A stretch of DNA of 64,000 nt. Source: Candidatus Borkfalkia ceftriaxoniphila (lineage in GTDB: Bacteria; Bacillota; Clostridia; Christensenellales; Borkfalkiaceae). A model generated the notes under the pieces. It was not told where the DNA came from. It searched no databases and saw only the letters and a program-made list of their open reading frames with translations. The stretch is from assembly GCF_004134775.1 (NCBI RefSeq), contig NZ_SDOZ01000002.1, positions 1,861,356-1,925,355 of the forward strand. Direction: 5' to 3'. Below, piece by piece: positions 8,202 to 15,947 of the stretch. A program made the translations under genes and the position numbers. How positions within the stretch are numbered: the first letter of the stretch is position 1; each line of letters begins with the position of its first letter.

Positions 8202-8228
8202 TTTCTCCGTGAAAAATAATTTCTCCGT
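8193..8228 (+). repeat. 18-bp perfect tandem duplication over the degV stop codon
   Basis: GAAAAATAATTTCTCCGT occurs twice with no gap (8193-8210, 8211-8228). The first copy holds the last two codons and TAA of degV; the second extends the spacer before the proS promoter. Confidence 0.9.
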
Positions 8229-8237
8229 TAAAATGGA

Positions 8238-8266
8238 TTTACGGACGCGGAATTTTGTGGTAAAAT
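8238..8266 (+). promoter_or_regulatory. promoter of proS
   Basis: TTTACG (8238-8243), a 17-bp spacer, TAAAAT (8261-8266), followed by CGGAGG before the ATG at 8298. Confidence 0.55.
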
Positions 8267-8297
8267 AAAAAAAGTACAGTTTTTTTCGGAGGATCTT

Positions 8298-9728
8298 ATG
8301 GCTAAGGACAATCAATTCGTAAAGGACATCGCGGATATCGAAACCGACTTTCCGCAGTGGTATACCGACGTGGTGTTAAAGACCAAACTGGTGGATTACG
8401 GTCCCGTCAAGGGCACCATGGTCATTCGCCCGTACGGTTACGCGATCTGGGAAAATATTCAGAGAGAACTCGACAAGCGTTTCCGCGCGACGGGGCACCA
8501 AAACGCGTATTTCCCCATGCTGATCCCCGAAAGTTATTTAAAGAAAGAGGCGGAGCACGTGGAGGGCTTTGCGCCCGAAGTCGCCGTCGTCACGCACGCG
8601 GGCGGCGAAAAACTCGCGGAGCCGCTCGTGATCCGTCCGACCAGCGAGACCATCATCGGCGAAATGTATTCCAAGTGGCTGCAATCCTACCGCGATCTGC
8701 CCATTCTCGTCAACCAGTGGGCGAACGTCGTGCGCTGGGAAAAGACCACCCGCCCGTTCCTCCGTACCAGCGAGTTTTTGTGGCAGGAAGGGCACACCGT
8801 CCACGCTACCGAGGAAGAGGCGATGGAAGAGACCATGAAAATGCTGGGCGTCTATAAAGAATTTGCCGAATCCTGCCTCGCCATACCCGTATTCACGGGC
8901 CGCAAGACGGAAAAAGAAAAATTCGCGGGCGCGGTCGCGACCTTCGGTATGGAAGCGATGATGCACGACGGCAAGAGCCTGCAGGCGGGCACTTCGCACT
9001 ATCTCGGACAGAATTTCGCCAAGGCGTTCGACATTCAGTTTCTGGATAAGGACGGCACGCATAAATACGGATATACCACGTCGTGGGGCGTATCCACGCG
9101 GCTCATCGGCGCGCTCATCATGGCGCACGGCGACCAGAGAGGTCTTGTATTGCCGCCCGTCGTCGCGCCCGTGCAGGCGATCCTCATTCCCATCGCCGCC
9201 AAAAAAGAGGGCGTTCTGGAAGCGGTGGCAGCGCTCAAAGAGCGGCTCGCGGCTGCGGATATCCGTGTGGACAGCGACGTTTCCGACAACAGCCCCGGCT
9301 GGAAGTTCAACGAGTGGGAAATGAAGGGCGTGCCCCTTCGCATCGAACTCGGACCGCGCGACATCGAGGCGGGCAAAATGGTGCTCGTCCGCCGCGACAC
9401 GCACGAAAAGATCGAGGCGGACCTCTGCAACGCCGAAACCGTGGTCAAAGAACTTTTGGCAAAGATTCAGAAAAATCTTTACGAACTTGCGAAACAGAAC
9501 AAGGAGCGCCGCGTCGTCACCGCAACGAACATGGACGAGATCCTTGCGGGCGTGGAAAACGGCAACTTCGTAAAGGCGGGCTGGTGCGGCTGCCGCGAAT
9601 GCGAGGATAAAATCAAAGAAAAGACCGCCGCGAGTTCGCGCGTCATCGCCGAGGGCGAAACCGCCGAAACCTGCGCCTGCTGCGGCAAAAAAGCGGAAAA
9701 AGTCGTCTATTTCGCGAGAGCGTATTAA
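8298..9728 (+). CDS. proS: proline--tRNA ligase, archaeal/eukaryote-type (class II)
   Basis: 476 residues, the short form without the editing insertion. Class II motifs are visible: VIRPYGYAIWENIQRELD near residue 40 (motif 1), RPTSETIIGEMYSKWLQSYRDLP then RPFLRTSEFLWQEGHT (motif 2), and HGDQRGLVLPPVVAPVQ (motif 3 and anticodon domain start). The C-terminal zinc-type extension ends with GWCGCRECEDKIKEK and CACCGKKAEKVVYFARAY. It charges tRNA-Pro. This type is common in Clostridia and replaces the bacterial-type ProRS. It is a monocistronic gene with its own promoter and terminator. Confidence 0.97.
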   Translation: MAKDNQFVKDIADIETDFPQWYTDVVLKTKLVDYGPVKGTMVIRPYGYAIWENIQRELDKRFRATGHQNAYFPMLIPESYLKKEAEHVEGFAPEVAVVTHAGGEKLAEPLVIRPTSETIIGEMYSKWLQSYRDLPILVNQWANVVRWEKTTRPFLRTSEFLWQEGHTVHATEEEAMEETMKMLGVYKEFAESCLAIPVFTGRKTEKEKFAGAVATFGMEAMMHDGKSLQAGTSHYLGQNFAKAFDIQFLDKDGTHKYGYTTSWGVSTRLIGALIMAHGDQRGLVLPPVVAPVQAILIPIAAKKEGVLEAVAALKERLAAADIRVDSDVSDNSPGWKFNEWEMKGVPLRIELGPRDIEAGKMVLVRRDTHEKIEADLCNAETVVKELLAKIQKNLYELAKQNKERRVVTATNMDEILAGVENGNFVKAGWCGCRECEDKIKEKTAASSRVIAEGETAETCACCGKKAEKVVYFARAY

Positions 9729-9740
9729 ATTTTAAAAAAA

Positions 9741-9766
9741 AGAGAGGCTAATGCCTCTCTTTTTTT
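9741..9766 (+). terminator. intrinsic terminator after proS
   Basis: AGAGAGGC, loop TAAT, GCCTCTCT, then a run of T residues. Confidence 0.9.
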
Positions 9767-9777
9767 GTGCCGAATGC

Positions 9778-9814
9778 TTGACAAATGATTATAGTGTATA
9801 TATACTATATATAC
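9778..9814 (+). promoter_or_regulatory. promoter and overlapping palindromic operator of the GntR-ABC operon
   Basis: TTGACA (9778-9783), a 17-bp spacer, TATACT (9801-9806). A 19-bp near-perfect palindrome (9796-9814; arms GTATATATA and TATATATAC around one central base) covers the -10 element. Such AT-rich palindromes are typical operators of YtrA-type GntR repressors, so the adjacent regulator very probably represses its own operon here. Confidence 0.8.
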
Positions 9815-9839
9815 AGTTAACTGAAAAAGACGGAGAACC

Positions 9840-10214
9840 ATGGATATCATCATCAGCAATGCGAGCGAAAAGCCCATTTACGATCAGATCTACAGTCAGG
9901 TCAAGTCGGCTATTATGAAAGGCGTGTTGAAGGAAGGGGACGCCCTTCCTTCCATCCGCGCGCTCGCAAGGGATTTAAAGATCAGCGTGATCACGACCAA
10001 GCGCGCGTTCGACGATCTCGAACGGGACGGATTTATTCATTCCGTGCAGGGGAAGGGCAGTTTTGTGGCGCCTTCCAATCCGCAGATGCTCAAAGAAGAG
10101 ATTTTGCGCGAGATCGAAGCGGCGCTTTCGAAAGCGTATGAACTTTCCCGCGCGTGCGGCGTTTCGAAAGCCGAACTCGCGGAGATGCTCCGCGTCGTTG
10201 CGGAAGAGGTTTAG
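9840..10214 (+). CDS. GntR-family regulator, YtrA subfamily
   Basis: 124 residues: an N-terminal winged helix (PIYDQIYSQVKSAIMKG, LPSIRALARDLKISVITTKRAFDDLERDGFI, GKGSFV) and only a short helical tail of ~45 residues, as in YtrA. It is the first gene of a three-gene operon with an ABC ATPase and an ABC-2 permease, the standard context for this subfamily. A 19-bp palindrome over the promoter fits autorepression. In relatives the inducer is often a cell-wall-active antibiotic; that is inference here. Confidence 0.92.
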   Translation: MDIIISNASEKPIYDQIYSQVKSAIMKGVLKEGDALPSIRALARDLKISVITTKRAFDDLERDGFIHSVQGKGSFVAPSNPQMLKEEILREIEAALSKAYELSRACGVSKAELAEMLRVVAEEV

Positions 10215-10217
10215 AAT

Positions 10218-11066
10218 ATGGAGAACAACATAGAAATTCGCAAACTGGCGAAACGTTACAAGGATTTTGCCCTCAAAAACGTATCTTTCGATATTCCCAA
10301 AGGCGCCGTCGTCGGATTTATCGGCGAGAACGGCGCGGGTAAAAGCACGACCGTCAACTGTATACTGGGTTCCGCGAATCCCGACGGCGGCAGTATCCGC
10401 ATTTTCGGCAAGGACGCGTCGCGGCTTACCGCTGCCGAGCGGAGCGAGATCGGCGTGGTGCTCGGAGAAGAGTGCCTGCCGAAAAATCTCAACTTAAAGC
10501 AGATCGGCAATATCATGCGCAATCTGTTTGCAAACTGGCAGGAGAGCGCGTACGAAAAATATCTGAAAGATTTTTCTCTCCCTCTCGATAAAAAATATAA
10601 GGATCTCTCCAAGGGCATGAAACAGAAAGCCGCCGTCGCGGCTGCGCTGTCGCACGACGCGCGCGTACTCGTGCTCGACGAGGCGACCGTGGGACTCGAC
10701 CCCGTAGCGCGCAACGAGATCCTGGATATTTTATACGAATTTATGCAGAACGAGGAGCATTCCATTCTCATTTCCTCCCATATCGTCAGCGATCTGGAAA
10801 AAATCTGCGATTATATCTGCTTTATCCATCATGGCGAAGTGGTATTTTTCGAGGAAAAGGACGCGCTGCGGGAAAAATTCGGCGTGCTCAAATGCGGCGT
10901 TTCGGATTTTTCAAATCTCGATAAAGGCGCGGTGGTCGGCTATACGCGTTCGGAATACGGCGTATGGGCGCTCGTTTACCGCGATAAAATTCCCGCGGGA
11001 TATCTCGTCGAGCGCGCGGAAATCGAGGATATTATGCTCTACTTTATTCGGGGCGAGCGCCCGTAA
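10218..11066 (+). CDS. ABC transporter ATP-binding protein (YtrB/BcrA-like)
   Basis: 282 residues. Walker A GENGAGKST (~residue 36), signature LSKGMKQKAAVAAAL (the SKGMKQ form typical of ABC-2 exporters), Walker B VLVLDEATVGLDP and the switch His in SILISSHIVSDLEKI. A C-terminal ~60-residue extension follows. It starts 3 nt after the GntR gene and 11 nt before the permease, so the three form one operon. It powers export of an unknown substrate, possibly a cell-wall-active compound. Confidence 0.92.
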   Translation: MENNIEIRKLAKRYKDFALKNVSFDIPKGAVVGFIGENGAGKSTTVNCILGSANPDGGSIRIFGKDASRLTAAERSEIGVVLGEECLPKNLNLKQIGNIMRNLFANWQESAYEKYLKDFSLPLDKKYKDLSKGMKQKAAVAAALSHDARVLVLDEATVGLDPVARNEILDILYEFMQNEEHSILISSHIVSDLEKICDYICFIHHGEVVFFEEKDALREKFGVLKCGVSDFSNLDKGAVVGYTRSEYGVWALVYRDKIPAGYLVERAEIEDIMLYFIRGERP

Positions 11067-11077
11067 GGAGGGGAATC

Positions 11078-11689
11078 ATGAAAGGTTTGCTTTTAAAAGA
11101 TTTTTACAACGTGAAAAACCTGATCTCATATTACGCATTGGTCGCGGCCGTCTTTGCCGTCGTGTCCGTCGTCAGTTCCAATATTTATTTTTTCTGCGGC
11201 TTTATGATTTTTATTTCCGTGGGATTGGTTTCTTCGACCATTTCCTACGACGCGCAGGATAAATGGGACCGCTATGCCCTCTCTTCGGGCGTTTCCCGAC
11301 GCACGGCGGTCTTGTCGAAGTATGTTTTTACAGTCGTAACCATACTCTGTTCGCTGGCGCTCGGCTTGATTTTGGCGTTGGCGCTCGGGTATCGGCAGGC
11401 GGTGGATTTTCTGCCTGTCGTCGCCTATTCCTTTGCGGGCGTGTTAAGCGTCGGCATCGTCCTGCCCTGTTTTTTCCGTTTCGGCGTGGAAAAGGCGCGC
11501 GTCATTTACATGATCGTCATTGTTTTCACCGTTGCGTTGATGGTCGGCGGCATTTCTTTATTCGAACGGCTGAATTTTGCCGCGCAGGCGCCCTGGATGC
11601 TCGTGCTGCTCGCCGTGCTCTCCGTTGCGATCCTCGCGATTTCTTATTTCGTGTCCCTTCGCATCTACCGCAACAAAGAATTCAACTGA
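11078..11689 (+). CDS. ABC-2-type permease (six membrane segments)
   Basis: 203 residues with about six hydrophobic segments: two near residues 17-60, one near 80-105, one at 115-130, one at 140-160 and one at 165-190. The sequence MKGLLLKDFYNVKNLISYY and SSTISYDAQDKWDRYALSSGVSRR matches the ABC2_membrane_5 type found with YtrA/GntR operons. It is the membrane partner of the ATPase 11 nt upstream. The substrate is unknown. Confidence 0.88.
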   Translation: MKGLLLKDFYNVKNLISYYALVAAVFAVVSVVSSNIYFFCGFMIFISVGLVSSTISYDAQDKWDRYALSSGVSRRTAVLSKYVFTVVTILCSLALGLILALALGYRQAVDFLPVVAYSFAGVLSVGIVLPCFFRFGVEKARVIYMIVIVFTVALMVGGISLFERLNFAAQAPWMLVLLAVLSVAILAISYFVSLRIYRNKEFN

Positions 11690-11699
11690 GCGAACTTTC

Positions 11700-11728
11700 T
11701 TGACCGTAGTATGAAAAAATGATATAAT
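11700..11728 (+). promoter_or_regulatory. promoter upstream of the flavodoxin remnant and alarmone synthetase
   Basis: TTGACC (11700-11705), a 17-bp spacer, TATAAT (11723-11728). It is the only strong promoter seen upstream of the alarmone synthetase. Confidence 0.75.
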
Positions 11729-11749
11729 ACGCCCTGAGAGGGATAAACC

Positions 11750-12079
11750 ATGCGGATACGAAACGTTTTTTTCAGTCCTACGGGGGGAAGCAAAAAGATA
11801 GCCGACTCCTTCTGCGCTCGCTTGCGGAAGGAACTCGGTTTCGAAGTCGTACATACCGATATCACGCCCGTCAAGGCGCGCGGGCAAAGTTTCGATGGCG
11901 AGGGCATACTCGTTTTTTCTTTTCCCGTATACGGGGGTAGGGTGCCCGTTCAGATCTCGGACCGCGATTATGACGACGCGCTCCTCGAGTGCGCCGATAT
12001 TCTGCGTTCGCGCGGATACCGTTTGGCGGGGTCGGGCGCGTTCGTTGCCGAGCACAGTTATGCCGAATATTTCGTTTGA
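11750..12079 (+). pseudogene. flavodoxin/EFR1-type protein remnant, internally deleted and 3'-truncated
   Basis: 109 codons. It starts like an intact flavodoxin-ferredoxin (EFR1) protein: NVFFSPTGGSKKIAD is the FMN phosphate loop and LVFSFPVYGGRVP the next conserved loop. After GGRVP the frame jumps to DRDYDDALLECADILRSRGY, so the loop and strand that normally lie between them (roughly 25-30 residues) are missing. It ends after FVAEHSYAEYFV, where relatives continue into two 4Fe-4S motifs. The stop is immediately followed by the Shine-Dalgarno and ATG of the alarmone synthetase. It may be translated, but a working FMN protein is unlikely. Confidence 0.65.
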
Positions 12080-12087
12080 GGAACACT

Positions 12088-12771
12088 ATGGATACGCAAG
12101 AAAAGACGAATTACGATAAACAGGCCATCATACGCGAACTGATGGGCGACGACGAGTATAAACTGTTCGAAACGCTGGAAAATTTCAGCGAAATGCTCAT
12201 GCGCTACAATTCCGCGATCCGCGAGATCCGCACAAAATTCGAGGTGCTCAACGACGATCTGTCGCTCAGAAACAGCCGCAATCCCATCGAGAGCATTTCC
12301 TCCCGCGTAAAAAAGCCCATCAGCATCGCCAAAAAACTCAAAAGAATAGGATACCCCGTCACGGTGGGATCCATCCGCGACAATCTGAACGACGTGGCGG
12401 GCGTGCGGGTCATCTGCTCGTTCGTGGACGACATCTACTCGGTCGCGGAAATGCTCGCAAAGCAGGACGATATCGAAGTCGTGTGCGTCAAGGATTACAT
12501 CAAAGATCCCAAGCCTAACGGATATCGGAGTTATCACATGATCGTGGAAGTGCCCGTGTTTTTTTCCGACCGCAAGGAGAATATGCGCGTGGAAATACAG
12601 ATCCGAACCGTGGCAATGGATTTCTGGGCGAGTCTGGAACACCAGATGCGCTATAAAAACGACAACGCCGCCGCCAAAAAGATCTCCGACGAACTCAAAA
12701 CGTGCGCTGAGACCATCGCCGCCACCGACTTAAAGATGATGGAACTCCGTAAAAGAATCGAAAACCAATAA
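12088..12771 (+). CDS. small alarmone synthetase, RelA/SpoT synthetase domain (RelQ/RelP type)
   Basis: 227 residues from the ATG at 12088 (TTTGAGGAACACT just upstream). It contains only the (p)ppGpp synthetase domain: SISSRVKKPISIAKKLKR, VAGVRVICSFVDDIYSVA, KDYIKDPKPNGYRSYHMIV (G-loop) and VEIQIRTVAMDFWASLEHQMRYK. There is no hydrolase or TGS domain. It makes pppGpp/ppGpp from ATP and GTP/GDP under envelope or other stress. It is probably transcribed from the promoter at 11700 through the flavodoxin remnant. RelQ versus RelP cannot be decided by eye. Confidence 0.93.
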   Translation: MDTQEKTNYDKQAIIRELMGDDEYKLFETLENFSEMLMRYNSAIREIRTKFEVLNDDLSLRNSRNPIESISSRVKKPISIAKKLKRIGYPVTVGSIRDNLNDVAGVRVICSFVDDIYSVAEMLAKQDDIEVVCVKDYIKDPKPNGYRSYHMIVEVPVFFSDRKENMRVEIQIRTVAMDFWASLEHQMRYKNDNAAAKKISDELKTCAETIAATDLKMMELRKRIENQ

Positions 12772-12781
12772 ATTTATTTGT

Positions 12782-12815
12782 AAAAGAGCGTTCGGCATTT
12801 GCCGAACGCTCTTTT
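12782..12815. terminator. bidirectional intrinsic terminator
   Basis: 16-bp arms (AAAAGAGCGTTCGGCA and its complement) with a 2-nt loop. It separates the alarmone synthetase from the convergent ABC gene. Confidence 0.9.
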
Positions 12816-12822
12816 CTGGTAA

Positions 12823-15789
12823 TTATAAGGCGCGTATGCTTTCCACGGGGCGTTTTTTTGCAATGGAATAAACGGGCAGGAACGTGGAAACGACGGAAGT
12901 GAAAACGGCAATTCCCGCCAAGAGCGCGGCGCACAGCGGACTGAACACGAATAGCGTCAGAGGGAGAGCGAGTTTTTGCAGTATGATATTGTTGATGATC
13001 GAACAAAGAACGATGCTCGCGATGATTGACAGAACCAAACTGATCGCCGTAATGATGGCGGATTCCGCGTAAAAGATCTTAAAGACGTCCGTCCCGCGCG
13101 CGCCGACCGCGCGCAGAATGCCGATCTCCTTCTTCTTGTAGGTGATGGAAACGGAAATAAAATTGAACAGCATCAGCATGGCAAACAGCGCCAGGGCAAG
13201 CCCTATGTATAAAAAAACTTTGGAAAATATACTCACCGTTTCGACGATGCCGCCGATCGTTTCTTTGGTTTCGCTGTTCACGTCGAAGAAAGAATCGTCC
13301 TCTTTCACGTGATACAGTTTATCGAGCGTCTTGTCGATCGCTGCGTCCGATTTTTCTACGAAAACAGCCGCATATTTGCCGCCCGCCGCATCGTACTTGG
13401 TTTCGTATTCGGTCCAGGTGTTGGAGGGATCGTGCAAAACGAAATCGTACAGCGAATCGCCGAGATACGCCGCTTCGTACCAGCTATCGTTGACCCCGCA
13501 TGGTTCTATATAAAATCCTGCGACGCTTGCCGTCGTCGAGAGTTGCGTGTATCCGTTTGCAAATTCATATTCGGTTTTGGGCAAAGGTACGTTGTACGCG
13601 TCGATGATACCCTTTTTGATATCCCGATAAAATTCTACGCTTTTTTCTTCGTCTAAGTAGACTCTGTTGTTATCGTCGTCATCATAATAGCCGTACTGCA
13701 ATGCTTGCAATTTGTCGTAATAGGATATTCCGTGTTCGTCCTCGTCAGAGAGATGCCAATACCCGTCGGAATTTTGAATCGCATTATAAAGCCATTCCGC
13801 CCAGACTTCCCGTGATACCGCGATCTCGTCGGGCCGCAGGGAAGCGAGGGGCGTTCCTTCAAATCCGTATAGGGGAAGTCCGTTTTCCGTATGTTTGGAA
13901 AAATAATTCAGGCTTATTGTATTGTTGTTTTCGTCTGTCAGGTCGTAATCATATGTATAGTCTTTGAAATACGTCGATACGCCTATGATCTCTTCCGGTT
14001 GATAAGAATGCGTAAAATATTTTTCGTTCGCCGCGTAGAAATCATCGGAAACGAGCAGGTAATTATAAAAACCCGTGCGGATTTCGGTTTCCCATTGCTC
14101 TTTGAGCCGCGACTGACCGATTCCTCCCGTTTTTAAATCGTCGAATTTATCGGGAACGGTCTGCGCCTTATAGACGCCGCAAACCGTATAATAACGATTA
14201 TTCCATAAACTGATTTTTACGTTTTTCAAATCCCCGAAACTATTTATTTCTGTTTCCGTTCCGTCGGGGGATATGATCGAACCCGCCGCTTTGAGGCACT
14301 CGAAGGTATAGTCGGAGATCATGACTTCGTCCGTCCCTGCGGGATATTTTCCCCAAAGTATCTTGTCGGAGCGGTAGGAACTGCCCTGGCCAGTTATGCC
14401 GAAACCGAATATTTGATTTTCGTAGAGCGGGGGCGCGTCTTGGGAGGATATGTTCTCGATGGAAAAGACTATGCTGTAATCTGAGTATGTAAAGGCAATG
14501 ACTGCCTCGTTGCCGTAAGCAGTGCGGATCTCGTCCACGTCGCTTTCCTTGAATTGGGTCAAGGTGGGGTTCTCGTACGTGCCTGTCAAGCCGTTCGCGT
14601 TAAATTCTTTTATGGTGACTTGATATTTCTTGACGATTTGCAGATATTCGTCGTTCGAAACTTTCAAACTCTCGCCCAGGACCTGTTTTTCGTTGAACAG
14701 CATCAGCGTGGAAAAAAGTCCGAACATGACGAAAGAAATAAAGGTCAGAAAGATGGTAAAGAACAAGCGCAAAGGTTTTACTTTCATGCTGCTCGCGCCG
14801 ATCTTTGCCGCGTGGCGCATGGGAAGTCTGGACTTGATAAATTCGCTCTCGTCCTGCCGATAGTGCCTGATACGGATATCTTCGGGTTTCGTTTCACAAA
14901 ATTCTTCGCGCGAGCCGTTTTCGTCCACGTGCGCCTGCCGATAAAATTTTTCGATATCGGCGTTTCCGTTGGCGATCAGAACCTGTTTTTCGGACGATGC
15001 GATGAACGCGCGGATATTTTGCAGATCCGTGTCCGTAAGAGCCGCGCCGCTCTTGACGCTGATCAGGTCCGTGCCGATAAAGGACACGTTTTCGCTCGCC
15101 TTTTTCGCCGCGATCTTGTTCTTTTTCACGTCGGAGATCACTTTCCCGTCTTTGAGTTCGATGATGCGGTCGGCGTACAATTCAGCGAATTCCCGATCGT
15201 GCGAAACGACGAGGACGAGTTTATCTTCGGAAAGTTTTTTCAGCGTATCGAAAACCTGCCGCCCCGTTGCCGAATCGAGCGCGCCCGTCGGTTCGTCCGC
15301 CATGATGATCTCGGGTTCCTTGACGAGCGCGCGGGCGATCGCGACGCGCTGTTTTTGTCCGCCCGAAAGGGTATTCGGCTTGCGCTTTGCAAAGTTTTCC
15401 AACTCCACCGCGCGCAGAATTTCCTGGATTTTTTCCCTGTCTTTCGCCTTGCCCTGCAATTCGAGGGCGAGCGCGACGTTCGCTTCCACCGTAAATTCGT
15501 CTAAAATGTTGTATTCCTGAAAGATAAAACCTATGTAGGTATTGCGGTAACTGTCGAAGTCGCCCGCCGTGAAAGTTTCGCTGCCCCGCCCTTTTACGAT
15601 GATCTCTCCCGAATCGGGCCTGTCCAGGCCGCCGCATAAGTTTAATAGGGTGGATTTGCCGCTTCCCGATTTTCCGAGAAGAAAAACCATGCCCGTATCT
15701 TCGAAGGTGAGGGACACCCCGTCGAGCGCGCGCACGCTAACCCCGCCTTTGGCGGTATAAATTTTGGTAAGATTGCGAATTTCTAACAT
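12823..15789 (-). CDS. fused ABC transporter, MacB/FtsX type (ATPase plus permease)
   Basis: 988 residues from the ATG at 15789 (CAGGAGAAAAA upstream); the longer frame would begin in the promoter. Residues 1-~230 are the ATPase: Walker A LLGKSGSGKSTL, signature LSGGQKQRVAIARAL, Walker [14 protein letters not shown] membrane segment (~residues 345-370, LFFTIFLTFISFVMFGLFSTL) is followed by ~480 extracytoplasmic residues. Three membrane segments in the last ~130 residues carry the FtsX domain (KKKEIGILRAVGARGTDVFKIF). Such proteins usually resist or export peptides or drive envelope mechanics. It stands alone with no two-component system next to it. Confidence 0.9.
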   Translation of the reverse strand: MLEIRNLTKIYTAKGGVSVRALDGVSLTFEDTGMVFLLGKSGSGKSTLLNLCGGLDRPDSGEIIVKGRGSETFTAGDFDSYRNTYIGFIFQEYNILDEFTVEANVALALELQGKAKDREKIQEILRAVELENFAKRKPNTLSGGQKQRVAIARALVKEPEIIMADEPTGALDSATGRQVFDTLKKLSEDKLVLVVSHDREFAELYADRIIELKDGKVISDVKKNKIAAKKASENVSFIGTDLISVKSGAALTDTDLQNIRAFIASSEKQVLIANGNADIEKFYRQAHVDENGSREEFCETKPEDIRIRHYRQDESEFIKSRLPMRHAAKIGASSMKVKPLRLFFTIFLTFISFVMFGLFSTLMLFNEKQVLGESLKVSNDEYLQIVKKYQVTIKEFNANGLTGTYENPTLTQFKESDVDEIRTAYGNEAVIAFTYSDYSIVFSIENISSQDAPPLYENQIFGFGITGQGSSYRSDKILWGKYPAGTDEVMISDYTFECLKAAGSIISPDGTETEINSFGDLKNVKISLWNNRYYTVCGVYKAQTVPDKFDDLKTGGIGQSRLKEQWETEIRTGFYNYLLVSDDFYAANEKYFTHSYQPEEIIGVSTYFKDYTYDYDLTDENNNTISLNYFSKHTENGLPLYGFEGTPLASLRPDEIAVSREVWAEWLYNAIQNSDGYWHLSDEDEHGISYYDKLQALQYGYYDDDDNNRVYLDEEKSVEFYRDIKKGIIDAYNVPLPKTEYEFANGYTQLSTTASVAGFYIEPCGVNDSWYEAAYLGDSLYDFVLHDPSNTWTEYETKYDAAGGKYAAVFVEKSDAAIDKTLDKLYHVKEDDSFFDVNSETKETIGGIVETVSIFSKVFLYIGLALALFAMLMLFNFISVSITYKKKEIGILRAVGARGTDVFKIFYAESAIITAISLVLSIIASIVLCSIINNIILQKLALPLTLFVFSPLCAALLAGIAVFTSVVSTFLPVYSIAKKRPVESIRAL

Positions 15790-15823
15790 TTTTTCTCCTG
15801 TTGCCGTAAAGGCCGATAGATGA

Positions 15824-15852
15824 AGTATAGCATAAACATATACAAAATGCAA
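15824..15852 (-). promoter_or_regulatory. promoter of the fused ABC gene
   Basis: On the minus strand: TTGCAT (complement of 15847-15852), a 17-bp spacer, TATACT (complement of 15824-15829), with an extended TG two bases before the -10. Confidence 0.65.
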
Positions 15853-15882
15853 TGCTTATACAAAATGAATAGGGCAAATATA

Positions 15883-15911
15883 TTGCAAAATTCGGGAAAG
15901 CGTGATAAAAT
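15883..15911 (+). promoter_or_regulatory. promoter of the paaK-iorAB-paaK-ACT operon
   Basis: TTGCAA (15883-15888), a 17-bp spacer, TAAAAT (15906-15911). No other strong promoter is seen before the end of the cluster at 21332. Confidence 0.6.
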
Positions 15912-15947
15912 AGATTTTATAATAATTTGCACGGAAGGTGAAGATCC

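Noticed and set aside
14554-15504. 316-codon plus-strand frame opposite the fused ABC gene
   Set aside because: Shadow of the ATPase coding strand, with no independent evidence.
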